Below, piece by piece: positions 52,594-61,278 of a DNA stretch of 64,000 bases. Each line of letters begins with the position of its first letter. Positions within the stretch are counted from its first letter, which is position 1. The notes under the pieces are model-generated. The model did not search any database, was not told the origin of the DNA, and saw nothing but the letters and a program-made list of their open reading frames with translations. This DNA is from Chloroflexota bacterium. GTDB lineage: Bacteria > Chloroflexota > Dormibacteria > Dormibacterales > Dormibacteraceae. A program made the position numbers and the translations under genes. The stretch lies in NCBI GenBank assembly GCA_005883575.1, contig VBFH01000024.1:116113-180112 (forward strand), read 5' to 3'.

Positions 52594-53321
52594 CGATCCG
52601 CTCGCTGCGCGCCGCGGTGTCGTTTCTTACGGTGCTGCCGGTCGCAAACGCGGACGGCGGCCCGGGCGAGCGTCTGGGCCGGGCGTACTTCCCCGCCATC
52701 GGGGCTCTGATCGGCCTGGTGGCCGGCGGCACCTTTGCGCTGCTCAGCTCGCTGACCGCTCCGCTGCTGGCCGCGGCCTGCGCGATCGCCGTCCACTCCA
52801 TCCTGACCGGGGCCATCCACCTCGACGGGCTCGCCGATTGCGCCGACGGCCTGCTCGGGGGCGGCGACTCCGCCCGGCGTCTGGAGGTGATGCGCGATCC
52901 GCGGCTGGGCTCTTTCGGGGTGACCGCGATCGTGATCGTCCTCCTGCTGGAGGTTGCGGCGATCTCGTCCATGTCGCCGGCGCGCGGCCTCGCGGCGCTG
53001 GTGATCGCGGGCGGCGTTTCGCGGCTCGCCACGCTCTGGGTGATCGCGTTGGTGCCTTACGTGAGAGCGAGCGGACTTGGGGTCGCGGTGTGGGATGCGC
53101 GACATCGCCTCGCTGACCTCGTGTTCGGCTCAGCCAGCGCCCTGCTCGTGTGCGCCATCGATTGGAGGCGCGCGGCGGTCGCGCTGCCATTCGTCGCCCT
53201 GAGCGCCGTTGCGGTGGCCATGCTGGCGCGACGGAGGGTCGGCGGAGCGACAGGCGACGTCTACGGCGCCACGTCTGAGCTCTGCCAGCTCGCGACATTG
53301 CTTGTGTTCGCTGTCCGCTGA
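52590..53321 (+). CDS. cobS: adenosylcobinamide-GDP ribazoletransferase (cobalamin synthase)
   Basis: 243 residues, GTG 52590. Integral membrane protein with the CobS signature HLDGLADCADGLLGG followed by RRLEVMRDPRLGSFGV. It joins alpha-ribazole with adenosylcobinamide-GDP, the last step of the salvage route. With cobT, cobO and cobU it makes a salvage pathway; no corrin-ring genes occur in the window. Confidence 0.93.
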   Translation: MTIRSLRAAVSFLTVLPVANADGGPGERLGRAYFPAIGALIGLVAGGTFALLSSLTAPLLAAACAIAVHSILTGAIHLDGLADCADGLLGGGDSARRLEVMRDPRLGSFGVTAIVIVLLLEVAAISSMSPARGLAALVIAGGVSRLATLWVIALVPYVRASGLGVAVWDARHRLADLVFGSASALLVCAIDWRRAAVALPFVALSAVAVAMLARRRVGGATGDVYGATSELCQLATLLVFAVR

Positions 53322-53325
53322 GAGC

Positions 53326-53994
53326 TCAGGAGCTTGCTGTCAGCCGCATGTAGCCGGGCTGCGGGGTTACGGGCATGGCGAAGTCGAATCTGTTGGCGTC
53401 GAGTGACAGGCCGAGGTCGGTGCTTGGGAAACCAGGCCACGCCCCGCTCATGGCTCGGCGGTAGCGCTCGCTCTCCCGCAGCGGTAGGAGCAGCTGCTCG
53501 AGGTTCGGCTGCTCGCCGCGGAGCAGCGCCTCCAGGTAATGGGCGCAGGCGTGGTCCTCGGGATGGTCGGCCGAGGCGATCAGGGTCACCCTCGCCGGGT
53601 TTCTTAACAGGCAGGCTTGAACGGTCGCGCGTGCCACGACCAGACTCGCGGCGAAGATGTCATCGCCCTTGGCGGCCGCGGCGACCTGGGTTCCGGCGGT
53701 CGACCGCTGGATCAGGATCCGGCCCTCCAGATCAATCTCGCGGATCGTCGTCGGCGAGTTGCTGATCGGGATGCCCTCGACGGGCAGGGCGTCTTCCTCC
53801 GCGCAGATCACCGCGCCAGCCGTGCGCGCGGCGAGGGCGCGAGCCTCGGCGACGGTCCTGACCAGGCGGCACTCGCGCGCTCCGCCGGCGAGCGCGTAAG
53901 CGCTCACCGTGAACGAGCGGAGCACGTCGATCACGACGACCGTGCCTCGCGCTTGCATCGCCCCGTCGATGCCGGTGGCGCGGATGATTTTCAC
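53326..53994 (-). CDS. 2-phosphosulfolactate phosphatase family protein (ComB-like)
   Basis: 222 residues from GTG 53994. ComB-like features: TVVVIDVLRSFTVSAYALAGGA, AVICAEEDALPVEGIPISNSPT and STAGTQVAAAAKGDDIFAASLVVARATVQ, with LIASADHPEDHACAHYLEALL. Archaeal homologues act in coenzyme M synthesis; many bacterial ones have unknown phosphatase roles. The start codon abuts the start of the divergent cupin frame (CACGTG), so one of the two starts must lie further in. Confidence 0.82.
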   Translation of the reverse strand: MKIIRATGIDGAMQARGTVVVIDVLRSFTVSAYALAGGARECRLVRTVAEARALAARTAGAVICAEEDALPVEGIPISNSPTTIREIDLEGRILIQRSTAGTQVAAAAKGDDIFAASLVVARATVQACLLRNPARVTLIASADHPEDHACAHYLEALLRGEQPNLEQLLLPLRESERYRRAMSGAWPGFPSTDLGLSLDANRFDFAMPVTPQPGYMRLTASS

Positions 53995-54328
53995 GTGTCG
54001 GCTCCCAACGCAAGCGACCAGCCACGCGCCTTCGGCTTCGGGCAGATCGCGGACTCCGGGTCGACGCGCGTTGTCGGCCTGCGCCTGGCCGCGGGCCAGA
54101 ACGTGCCTGAGCACCGCGACGCGATTCCGGTGGCGCTGATCGTCACCGCGGGCCGCCTCCATGTCGACGACGGCGTCAGCTCCGGCGAGGTCGGCGCCGG
54201 CGAGATGCTGCTGATCACCCCCGGCGAAAGGCACGTATCGCGCCGACGTGGCGACGTCCGCGTTCCTCGTGTTCGCGGGCCTGCCTGGCGTGCGGAGCCG
54301 GACCTGGACGTTGCGGCGCCGGACGTAA
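53995..54328 (+). pseudogene. cupin-fold protein gene with apparent frameshift
   Basis: From GTG 53995 the frame encodes a recognisable cupin: SGSTRVVGLRLAAGQNVPEHRDAIPVALIVTAGRLHV, then GEVGAGEMLLITPGERHV. After ~54235 the frame becomes arginine-rich. The neighbouring frame (from ~54230) reads YRADVATSAFLVFAGLPGV, the expected last cupin strand, and stops at 54326-54328, six bases before the convergent phosphatase stop. A one-base gain or two-base loss would join them. It may be decay or a sequencing indel. Confidence 0.55.
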
Positions 54329-54333
54329 GCCGA

Positions 54334-54900
54334 TCACGACGCGTTCCAAAGGGCGATGACGCGGCGGTCGTCGCCGTCGCGCAGAATGTTGAGCGACGCG
54401 ACGTCGAGCTGCAGCCCGGCCGCGACTGTGATGCCGGCGCCGATCCAGGCGACCGCCACGGCGCGCAGGATGTGGCCGTGCCCAAACGCGATCACGCGGC
54501 CCTCAGAGCGCTGCCTGGCGAGGCCGACGAAGGCCTGGGCCCTGGCATAGACCTGGGCCGGAGTCTCCCCGCCCGGCGATCCATCCTTGTAGAGCTCCCA
54601 ACCGGGCTCTGACTCATGGATCTGGCTTGAGGTCAGCCCTTCGTAGCGGCCGTAATCGACCTCCTTGAGCAGGACGGTGATTTGGGGGTGCTCGAACCCG
54701 GCGAACTCAGCTGTTCGAAGAGCGCGCTGCATCGGGCTCGAGTAGACCGCGTCGAAATTCGTCCCGTGGAGTCGCTTGCCGAGCAGCCTCGCTTTTTCTT
54801 CGCCGCGAGAGGTGAGAGGCAGATCGGTGGTCCCGGTGTGCCGCCCGGAGAGACTCCATTCGGTCTCGCCGTGGCGCGCGAGGTAGAGCTCGAAGCTCAG
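54334..54900 (-). CDS. histidine phosphatase (phosphoglycerate mutase family, CobC-like)
   Basis: About 188 residues. RHG motif LYLARHGETEWS, then SGRHTGTTDLPLTSRGEEKA, DYGRYEGLT and the second His in FGHGHILRAVAVAW. In this cobalamin neighbourhood an alpha-ribazole phosphatase (CobC) role is attractive, since cobT makes alpha-ribazole phosphate, but the family is broad. The first start-like codon before the conserved part is CTG at 54900, overlapping the preceding stop (CTGA); a more upstream start would overlap that gene more. Confidence 0.78.
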   Translation of the reverse strand: MSFELYLARHGETEWSLSGRHTGTTDLPLTSRGEEKARLLGKRLHGTNFDAVYSSPMQRALRTAEFAGFEHPQITVLLKEVDYGRYEGLTSSQIHESEPGWELYKDGSPGGETPAQVYARAQAFVGLARQRSEGRVIAFGHGHILRAVAVAWIGAGITVAAGLQLDVASLNILRDGDDRRVIALWNAS

Positions 54901-55511
54901 GCGGGCTTGCCCATCATCTCGGGCCGGCCTGAGCGCAGCGAGCGACTGGCGCTTTCGATCACCGCCCCGGCACGCACACGCTGGCCGGGCCGGACGCAAA
55001 CGAGGCCCACCGCCGCCTGCGCGCCCTGGGGCTTCAAGGCATCGTTGACCGCCGCCAATACGCGATTGGCGGCGTGGGCGGTGCCGGCGACGTCGGTGTC
55101 CGGCAGGATCGCGAGCAGCTGCGGGGGTGTGCGGCCGAGCACCCCGGGAGTGTCGACGTCGCGCACCGTTCCGGCCAGGGCGGCCGCCATCGTCTTCAGA
55201 GCTTCGTCTGCGGGCAGAGTTCCATTGGCCTCGATGAGGAGCACACCGAGGTTGCGCTGATAGCGGTGAGCACGGGCGAGCTCGTCCTCGAGCACCGGGC
55301 GCACGAAGCGATCGTTGAAGAGTCCCGTCGTGCGATCGACGATGTGGAGAGGTTCGGCCTGCGGATCATCAGCTCTGACTCCGCAAGAGGCGCAGAAGAC
55401 GGCGCCGTGAGGTAGAGGCGAGCCACACGCCTGACACGTTTGCGCCTCGGGCCGGCGGCGGAGGAAATCGCCAATCGGCATTCGGTAAAGCCTATCAGTC
55501 GTGTTCGCCAT
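54897..55511 (-). CDS. zinc-ribbon protein with degenerate GGDEF-like domain
   Basis: 204 residues from ATG 55511. A zinc ribbon TCQACGSPLPHGAVFCASCG near residues 27-47 is followed by a GGDEF-like fold: DRTTGLFNDRFVRPVLEDELARAHRYQRNLGVLLIEANG, then VLGRTPPQLLAILPDTD where the GG(D/E)EF signature should stand. The signature is missing, so diguanylate cyclase activity is unlikely. It may be a regulatory or nucleotide-binding relic. It is followed by the histidine phosphatase. Confidence 0.7.
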   Translation of the reverse strand: MANTTDRLYRMPIGDFLRRRPEAQTCQACGSPLPHGAVFCASCGVRADDPQAEPLHIVDRTTGLFNDRFVRPVLEDELARAHRYQRNLGVLLIEANGTLPADEALKTMAAALAGTVRDVDTPGVLGRTPPQLLAILPDTDVAGTAHAANRVLAAVNDALKPQGAQAAVGLVCVRPGQRVRAGAVIESASRSLRSGRPEMMGKPA

Positions 55512-55654
55512 GCCTTTTTTGGACCTCTTAACAGCCTGGGTTGTGATTGTTTTTGTGAATCCTAAGCTGGATCGAGGTGTGTCGGCGGGGGAGGGACGGC
55601 ACGACGGAGGAAGGGAGGGCCCGACTTGGGGTGCGCGAAATTCGGCTTGCGGCC

Positions 55655-55993
55655 TCAGCCCACGGCGGCGGCAGGCGTGGTGAGCCAGGCCTCCGCCCAC
55701 TCGGACACCGCCGCGAGAACCGGCTCCAACGCGCGCCCGCGCGCGGTCAGTCGATAGCTCACCCTGACGGGCGGCCCGGGGTCGACGAGCCTTTCCACGA
55801 TGCCTTCGGTCTCGAGCTCGCGCAGGCGCTCGGTCAGGACTCGATCGCTGATCCCAGGTATCCCGGCGAGCAGCTGGTTGAAGCGAGCCGGTGCGGGGAC
55901 GAGGGCTTTGACGACCGCTCCGGTCCAGCGTTTCCCAATCAGCTCGATTGCGCGCTGAAAGGGCGCGCTGTAGTCAAGGCCCCCTCCGACCAT
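55655..55993 (-). CDS. HxlR-family transcriptional regulator
   Basis: 112 residues from ATG 55993. The winged helix reads SAPFQRAIELIGKRWTGAVVKALVPAPARFNQLLAGIPGISDRVLTERLRELETEGIVERLVDPGPPVRVSYRLT, typical of HxlR (IELIGKRW start, LTERLRELE recognition helix). No effector domain is present. The divergent gene is the SDR, which it may regulate. The region 55512-55654 holds no gene. Confidence 0.9.
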   Translation of the reverse strand: MVGGGLDYSAPFQRAIELIGKRWTGAVVKALVPAPARFNQLLAGIPGISDRVLTERLRELETEGIVERLVDPGPPVRVSYRLTARGRALEPVLAAVSEWAEAWLTTPAAAVG

Positions 55994-56151
55994 GGGGAGT
56001 GATTCTATGCGGTATCGGGAATCTCCGAAAGGGACCCGCCGGTGTTTTCCACAAGAATTTTTTTCGCGGCACAATCAAGGTCCGGCCGCCGACGCGGACT
56101 TTGCCTGGAGGGGCTTGGAAATGTTCAGGTGGACAAGTTCATGAGCTTGCG

Positions 56152-56934
56152 ATGGAGCTGACCGGCCGGGTCATCGTGGTGACCGGCGCTGCGCGAGGCA
56201 TCGGTCGAGCTCTCGCCATACGGTTGGCCTCGGAAAGACCGAAGGCCGTGGTCGTAGTAGACCTCGACGGTGAGGGCGCGCGCGCAGTCGCCGACGAAAT
56301 CAATGCAACAGCGATGCGCTGCGATGTCGCGAATGAAACGGACGTCAAGCGACTCGTCGCGCGCGTCGAGTCAGAGCACGGGCGCATCGATATCTTCTGC
56401 TCGAACGCCGGCATCGCAGTGGGCGGTGGACCCGAAGCATCGAATGACGACTGGCAGCGGATCTGGGAAGTCAATTTGATGGCTCACGTCTACGTGGCCA
56501 GACACGTGCTGCCCGCGATGCTTGCGCGGAAGGACGGCTACATCGTCGGCACTGTGTCCGCAGCCGGTCTGCTCAACCATTTTTTCGCCGCGCCTTATGG
56601 CGTGACGAAAGCGGCTGCACTCTCCTTCTTCGAGTGGCTTGCCATCGTGCATGGCGACGAAGGAATTCGCGTCTCGTGCCTTTGCCCGCAAGGCGTGAAG
56701 ACCGACATGCTCGAAGCCGAGCGCGAGCGTCTCAGGATCAATTTCCTCACGGCGGGAGCGCTCGAGCCTGAGGTGGTCGCCGACGCGGTGGTCAAAGGCA
56801 TCGCGGCCGAGCGCTTCCTCATCCTTCCCCATCCGGAGGTGGCCGAGTACTTCAGAAGGAAAGCGGAGGACTACGACCGCTGGCTTCGCGGGATGCGCCG
56901 GCTGCGCGCCAACCTGCTTTCGACTGCAAACTGA
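56152..56934 (+). CDS. short-chain dehydrogenase/reductase
   Basis: 260 residues, ATG 56152. NAD(P) motif VTGAARGIGRALA, then DIFCSNAGIAVGGG (NNAG-like), and the active-site TVSAAGLL...PYGVTKAAAL with Tyr-x3-Lys. A classical SDR of usual length. The gene is divergent from the HxlR regulator and is followed without a gap by a small membrane protein. Substrate unknown. Confidence 0.9.
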   Translation: MELTGRVIVVTGAARGIGRALAIRLASERPKAVVVVDLDGEGARAVADEINATAMRCDVANETDVKRLVARVESEHGRIDIFCSNAGIAVGGGPEASNDDWQRIWEVNLMAHVYVARHVLPAMLARKDGYIVGTVSAAGLLNHFFAAPYGVTKAAALSFFEWLAIVHGDEGIRVSCLCPQGVKTDMLEAERERLRINFLTAGALEPEVVADAVVKGIAAERFLILPHPEVAEYFRRKAEDYDRWLRGMRRLRANLLSTAN

Positions 56935-57333
56935 GTGCGCTGGCTCGCACTCGTCGCCGGCACGGCTCTCGTCGTTCTGGCGTTTGGCGCCGCGACTCGC
57001 GTGATGGACACCCGGGAAGGCCTGGTCGCCGAGGTCATCACGCTGCTCGGGGGTCTCGCCGGCGTCAGCCTCTTGTTCTATGCCTACACCGCGGGGCATC
57101 AAAGGGCGACCGACAAGCCGTCCATGGCGCCGAATCCCGGGCCCGAAGGACGGCAGCGGTCGATCCGCGACCTCGCGCTCGGCGCCGGCGGGGTGGGGCT
57201 GGCGATTGTCCTGCTGGCGGGACTTGCCGTCAGCGGCGGACCGCTGTGGGTCGGCCTCGGCCTCGCGCTGCTGCTGCCCATGATCGCGGGCAGCGTTTAC
57301 CTGTGCATCCGCTTCCTGAGATCTAGTCCCTGA
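56935..57333 (+). CDS. four-segment membrane protein, unknown
   Basis: 132 residues, GTG start immediately after the SDR stop. Four hydrophobic segments: WLALVAGTALVVLAFGAATR, VITLLGGLAGVSLLFYAYTAG, ALGAGGVGLAIVLLAGLAVSG and WVGLGLALLLPMIAGSVYLCI, separated by a polar loop with basic and proline residues. I do not recognise a family. Its last 11 bases overlap the convergent folC gene. Confidence 0.65.
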   Translation: MRWLALVAGTALVVLAFGAATRVMDTREGLVAEVITLLGGLAGVSLLFYAYTAGHQRATDKPSMAPNPGPEGRQRSIRDLALGAGGVGLAIVLLAGLAVSGGPLWVGLGLALLLPMIAGSVYLCIRFLRSSP

Positions 57334-58588
57334 AGGCGAGGACCTCGCCCACGAGGTAGAGGGAGCCGCATACGAGGACGTTTCCCGAATCTCCGGCAAG
57401 TTGCTGCGCCCGCGCCAGCGCGGCGCTTGCCGGGCGCGCGACTTCCGCCTCCGGGCCGTAGAGCTCCGTCAGCTCCTCGGGAGGGATGACGTGGCCCCGC
57501 GCGCTGGCCGGCTCGGTGAAGACGACCGCGGCCGGCCGCAGGGTGCGCAGCGCGCCAAGCAGCTGCACCGGATCCCTCTCGCTCAACATTGCAAACACCG
57601 CCACGAGCCTTGCAGCGCCAATCAACTGGCGGAGAGCGGCACCCACCTTGACCATCGCCGCTGGGTTGTGGCCCCCATCGAGGATGACACGCGGATGCTG
57701 AGCGATCACCTGCAGGCGTCCTGGCCAGCGCGTCGAGGCGAGGCCTTCGCGAATCGCGGTGTCGTCGGCCACGTCGAGCGAGTGGGCGGCCGCGACCGCG
57801 AGCGATGCGTTCGCAGGTTGATAGTCGCCGACCAGAGGGAGGCGCAGGTCGCGATGCTCAAAGCCTGGTCCGGCGACGCTCAATAAATGTCCGTCCCATC
57901 CGAGCGTGGTCGACTCGAGCTTCACTTCCCGGCCGAGCCGCCACAACGCGCGCGCGCGGCCGGCGGCTTGCGCCTCGACGGTCGCGAGCGCAACCCCCTC
58001 GCAGCCCGTCACGACAAGATCGCCCGCCTTGATGATGGCCGCCTTCTCGCGGGCGATCTCTTCAATCGTGTTGCCCAGATACTTTTGATGGTCGAGGTCG
58101 ACGTTCGTGATCACCGCGACGCCGAGGTCGAGCGCGTTGGTCGCGTCAAGCCTGCCGCCGAGCCCCACCTCGCAAACCAGCAGGTCGATGCGCGGCGCCA
58201 GATACGCGATCGCCATCGCGGTCAGGATCTCGAACTCGGTCGCCGGACCCATCTCCGACGCCACGTCGTCCAGCGTCGGCATCAGCGCCTCGAGTGTTCT
58301 GACGAAATCGTCCTCGCTGATCGCGTGGCCGTTGATCGCGATGCGCTCGGTGTACGAGATCAGGTGCGGCTTGGGCATGAAGCCGACCCGGTGGCCCGCC
58401 ACGCGAAGGATCGAAGTGAGGCACGCTCCGGTCGATCCCTTGCCGTTCGTTCCCGCGATCAGCGCGCCACGCAAGCTGCGGTCTGGTGAACCGAGGCGAT
58501 CGAGGATCGCGCGTGTCCTTTCGGTGCCCAGCTTGATCGCAAATCGACCCTGTTTCGAGATGAAGTCCAGTGCTTCCTCGTAGGTCAA
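57323..58588 (-). CDS. folC: folylpolyglutamate/dihydrofolate synthase
   Basis: 421 residues from TTG 58588 (LTYEEALDFISKQGRFAIKLG); the frame is open to 58702 but an upstream start would collide with the divergent membrane-protein gene. P-loop IAGTNGKGSTGACLTSILR, FMPKPHLISYTERIAING, CEVGLGGRLDATNALD, NVDLDHQKYLGNTIEEIAREKAAIIK and ILDGGHNPAA are all Mur-ligase/FolC motifs. The enzyme extends the folate glutamate tail. It is near the folB-larC-folD operon. Confidence 0.93.
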   Translation of the reverse strand: MTYEEALDFISKQGRFAIKLGTERTRAILDRLGSPDRSLRGALIAGTNGKGSTGACLTSILRVAGHRVGFMPKPHLISYTERIAINGHAISEDDFVRTLEALMPTLDDVASEMGPATEFEILTAMAIAYLAPRIDLLVCEVGLGGRLDATNALDLGVAVITNVDLDHQKYLGNTIEEIAREKAAIIKAGDLVVTGCEGVALATVEAQAAGRARALWRLGREVKLESTTLGWDGHLLSVAGPGFEHRDLRLPLVGDYQPANASLAVAAAHSLDVADDTAIREGLASTRWPGRLQVIAQHPRVILDGGHNPAAMVKVGAALRQLIGAARLVAVFAMLSERDPVQLLGALRTLRPAAVVFTEPASARGHVIPPEELTELYGPEAEVARPASAALARAQQLAGDSGNVLVCGSLYLVGEVLAFRD

Positions 58589-58667
58589 GGCTGTGCGCTC
58601 AGACGACGTTGGGCAATCGCACGGCTCGGATAGCAAGTCCTTGGCGGGTGACCAGAGCGCGATTAGC

Positions 58668-59279
58668 ATGCATGGCGTGAAAACCCTCGCATATCGGCAC
58701 ACCGCCTATCCGAGCGCGTGGCTCGCGGGCGTCTGCGGCTTCCTTTATTCGGTGTCGTTCGTGCTGATCGCTCGCGCATCCGCCGGGCTGGGCGGAGGGT
58801 TGAGTGGCTTCTTCCTTTTGGCGGGAGGGATTCTCGGCGCGAGCGCGCTGATCGGCCTGTATCTCCGCCTCGAGCCCGCCGGCGGGGGTTACGCGCTGTG
58901 GGCGCTCATCTTCGGACTCGCCGGGGCCCTCGCGGCGGCGCTGCACGGAGGCTACGACCTGGCCAATTCAATCCATCCGCCTGGTCAATCGACGACCCTG
59001 CCCAGTCCCATCGATCCGCGCGGACTTGGCACCTTCGGCCTGGCCGGCGGCGCAATGCTCGCGTTCGCGTTCCTCATCCATCGCGACGCGAGCTTTCCGC
59101 GCAACCTGGCATATCTAGGTTACGTTTCCGGCGTCCTGCTGGTCCTCATCTACCTGGCGCGCCTGATCATCTTCAGCCCGTCCAACCCGCTCGTTCTCGC
59201 GCCAGCGGCCCTGGAAGGCTTCATCATCAACCCGGCCTGGTACATCTGGCTGGGCTTCGTCTTGCGCCGCGCCGCTTAA
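58668..59279 (+). CDS. polytopic membrane protein, unknown
   Basis: 203 residues from ATG 58668 (an alternative GTG lies at 58677). About six hydrophobic segments, for example WLAGVCGFLYSVSFVLIARA, GFFLLAGGILGASALIGLYL and GVLLVLIYLARLIIF. The C-terminal LGFVLRRAA stops in a four-base overlap with the convergent folD gene. No family is recognised. Confidence 0.65.
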   Translation: MHGVKTLAYRHTAYPSAWLAGVCGFLYSVSFVLIARASAGLGGGLSGFFLLAGGILGASALIGLYLRLEPAGGGYALWALIFGLAGALAAALHGGYDLANSIHPPGQSTTLPSPIDPRGLGTFGLAGGAMLAFAFLIHRDASFPRNLAYLGYVSGVLLVLIYLARLIIFSPSNPLVLAPAALEGFIINPAWYIWLGFVLRRAA

Positions 59280-60127
59280 CCCCGGCGGCGGACCTCGGCC
59301 TGGTAGGTGTTCTTGATGAGCATCGCTCGCGTCATCGGCCCCACCCCACCGGGGTTTGGCGTCAGCCAACCGGCGACGGCGTCCACGCCAGGCCCCAGGT
59401 CGCCGATCTGGCGGCCCCCGACCCAGTTGGTGCTCACGTCGACGACCGCCGCGCCCGGCTTGACCATCTCCTTTTCGATCAGGCCCGCACGCCCGGCCGC
59501 CGCCACCAGGATGTCCGCCGAGCGTGTATGACTCGCCAGGTCCCTGGTCCTCGTGTGGCACAGGGTCACCGTGGCGTTCCGCTTCAGGAGCAGCAAAGCC
59601 GTCGGCTTGCCGACGAGGTTGCTGCGACCGACCACCACCGCGTTGACGCCCTCGATCCCGATGCCTGAACGCTCCAGCAGCTGAACGATTCCGGCCGGCG
59701 TGCACGGTTCGACGCCGCCGGGCAATCCCAAAGCCACCAGGCCGGCGTTGACGGGATGAAACCCGTCCACGTCTTTCACCGGATCAAGCGTGAAGACGAC
59801 GCGGTGCATGTCGATCTGCTTCGGTGTCGGCTGCTGGATGAGGATCGCGCTGACCGAGTCGTCCTGATTCAAGCGCCGGGTCAGAGCCAGCAACTCCTCC
59901 GTCGTCGTCGTAGACGGGAGCCGGTGATCTTCCGACTCGATGCCCACGTGGCGCGCGTTGCGTTGCTTGAGCTCAACGTACTTCGCGGACGCCGGATGGT
60001 CGCCGACGAGGACGGTCGCGAGCTTCGGCCGGGTACCTCCGCGCGCTATGCGCTCGATGACGGAATTGGCGACCTCGTCGTAGATCTGCCGGGCGACGGC
60101 TTTGCCGTCGAGGATCTGCGCCGTCAC
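59276..60127 (-). CDS. folD: bifunctional methylene-THF dehydrogenase/methenyl-THF cyclohydrolase
   Basis: 283 residues, GTG 60127 overlapping the larC stop. FolD motifs: PASAKYVELKQRNARHVGI (catalytic Tyr and Lys), QQPTPKQIDMHRVVFTLDPVKDVDGFHPVNAG and AVVVGRSNLVGKPTALLLLKRNATVTLCHTRT. It interconverts methylene-THF and 10-formyl-THF, linking the MetF-like and formate-THF ligase steps encoded in region 1, some 48 kb away. The cyclohydrolase step would overlap with the cyclodeaminase-family protein there. Confidence 0.97.
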   Translation of the reverse strand: MTAQILDGKAVARQIYDEVANSVIERIARGGTRPKLATVLVGDHPASAKYVELKQRNARHVGIESEDHRLPSTTTTEELLALTRRLNQDDSVSAILIQQPTPKQIDMHRVVFTLDPVKDVDGFHPVNAGLVALGLPGGVEPCTPAGIVQLLERSGIGIEGVNAVVVGRSNLVGKPTALLLLKRNATVTLCHTRTRDLASHTRSADILVAAAGRAGLIEKEMVKPGAAVVDVSTNWVGGRQIGDLGPGVDAVAGWLTPNPGGVGPMTRAMLIKNTYQAEVRRRG

Positions 60128-61278
60128 TCGAGTCCAAGCTCCACACGTGCGGCCGCGGCGACGAGGCGCATCACCTCGCGAACGTCCATCCCGCGTTCGC
60201 GCGATACGCGCCGGCAGTCCTCGTACTCGGGCGCTACATCGATCGCCCGTCCGCCGAGCTCCTTCACCTTGACACGCACCGGACCGAAAGAGGTCTCGAC
60301 CTCGATCACGCGACGGCCAGCGATGACACGGTCCGTCCGAGTCAGCCGCACGCCGAGCGTGGTGCTGTGACGCAGGAGATGGTCGCTGAGCGTCGCCACC
60401 AGCTCGGGTGGTGACATCACGGTCAGCAAGTGGCCAGGCCGACCCTTCTTCATCAGCGCGGGCACAACGGTGACATCGAGCGCACCGGCCGCCATCAGGT
60501 CCTCGGTGAGCGCGGCGATCAGGTTGGGAGCCATGTCGTCAAGGTTGGTCTCGACCACGGTGACGCCGGTCTCGGATGCCACCTCGTCCCCGATCCAGAC
60601 AGCGAGCGCGTTGCCCGGCGCCGTGTGACCGCCGATCCCGTAACCAATCCGGCGCAGCGACATGGCTGGGCGTCCGAAGGTCGCGGACACAGCGAGGATC
60701 GCCGCTCCGGTGGGCGTCACGAGCTCTCGGCTCTCAGATGTCGGTTGAAAGACCGCGCCCGTACCCTCGAGCACGCGCAGGCTGGCAGGCGCCGGCAGTG
60801 GCATGCCGCCCTTGAGCCCGTGCGGCGCTGGCAGGTCCGACGCGAAGACGCGATCCACCTCGAGCGCCTGAAGCAGCCAGAAAGCGCCCACGATGTCGAT
60901 CAGGGTGTCGGCGCCGCCCAGCTCGTGCAGGTGCACCTGCTCCTCGGCGACGCCGTGGATCTCTGATTCAGCTCGCGCGAGTCGGTTGATCGCGTCCAGC
61001 GTCGAGGCCTTGACGCTGTCGGGCGCGCCGGATTCCTGGACGACCTCTCGCAGCGCCGGAACGGTTCGCTCGACGCGGTCGGAGACAGCGACCAGAACGC
61101 GAGTGCCACCCGTGTGGCCGCGCATCTCACGCCGCACGTCGATGCTGACCTCATCACCGAGTCCCAGCGCCTCGACGGCGGCATCGAGCACCGTGCGCTC
61201 CGCGCCGCATTCGATCAGTGCCCCCAGCGTCATATCGCCCGAGATGCCCGAGAAGCAGTCGAAGTAGGCGATGGTCAT
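60124..61278 (-). CDS. larC: nickel pincer cofactor biosynthesis protein LarC
   Basis: 384 residues, ATG 61278. LarC/DUF111 motifs: YFDCFSGISGDMTLGALIECG, HLHELGGADTLIDIVGAFWLL, TPTGAAILAVSA and VVETNLDDMAPNLIAALTEDLM, followed by ALMKKGRPGHLLTVMSPPE. LarC inserts nickel into the pyridinium dithiocarboxylate cofactor of lactate racemase and other LarA-type racemases. larA, larB and larE are not in the window. It sits by four-base overlaps between folB and folD. Confidence 0.92.
   Translation of the reverse strand: MTIAYFDCFSGISGDMTLGALIECGAERTVLDAAVEALGLGDEVSIDVRREMRGHTGGTRVLVAVSDRVERTVPALREVVQESGAPDSVKASTLDAINRLARAESEIHGVAEEQVHLHELGGADTLIDIVGAFWLLQALEVDRVFASDLPAPHGLKGGMPLPAPASLRVLEGTGAVFQPTSESRELVTPTGAAILAVSATFGRPAMSLRRIGYGIGGHTAPGNALAVWIGDEVASETGVTVVETNLDDMAPNLIAALTEDLMAAGALDVTVVPALMKKGRPGHLLTVMSPPELVATLSDHLLRHSTTLGVRLTRTDRVIAGRRVIEVETSFGPVRVKVKELGGRAIDVAPEYEDCRRVSRERGMDVREVMRLVAAAARVELGLE

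Noticed and set aside
54897..55511. Active diguanylate cyclase
   Set aside because: The GG(D/E)EF signature is replaced by residues without the needed acidic ligand, so only a degenerate domain is claimed.
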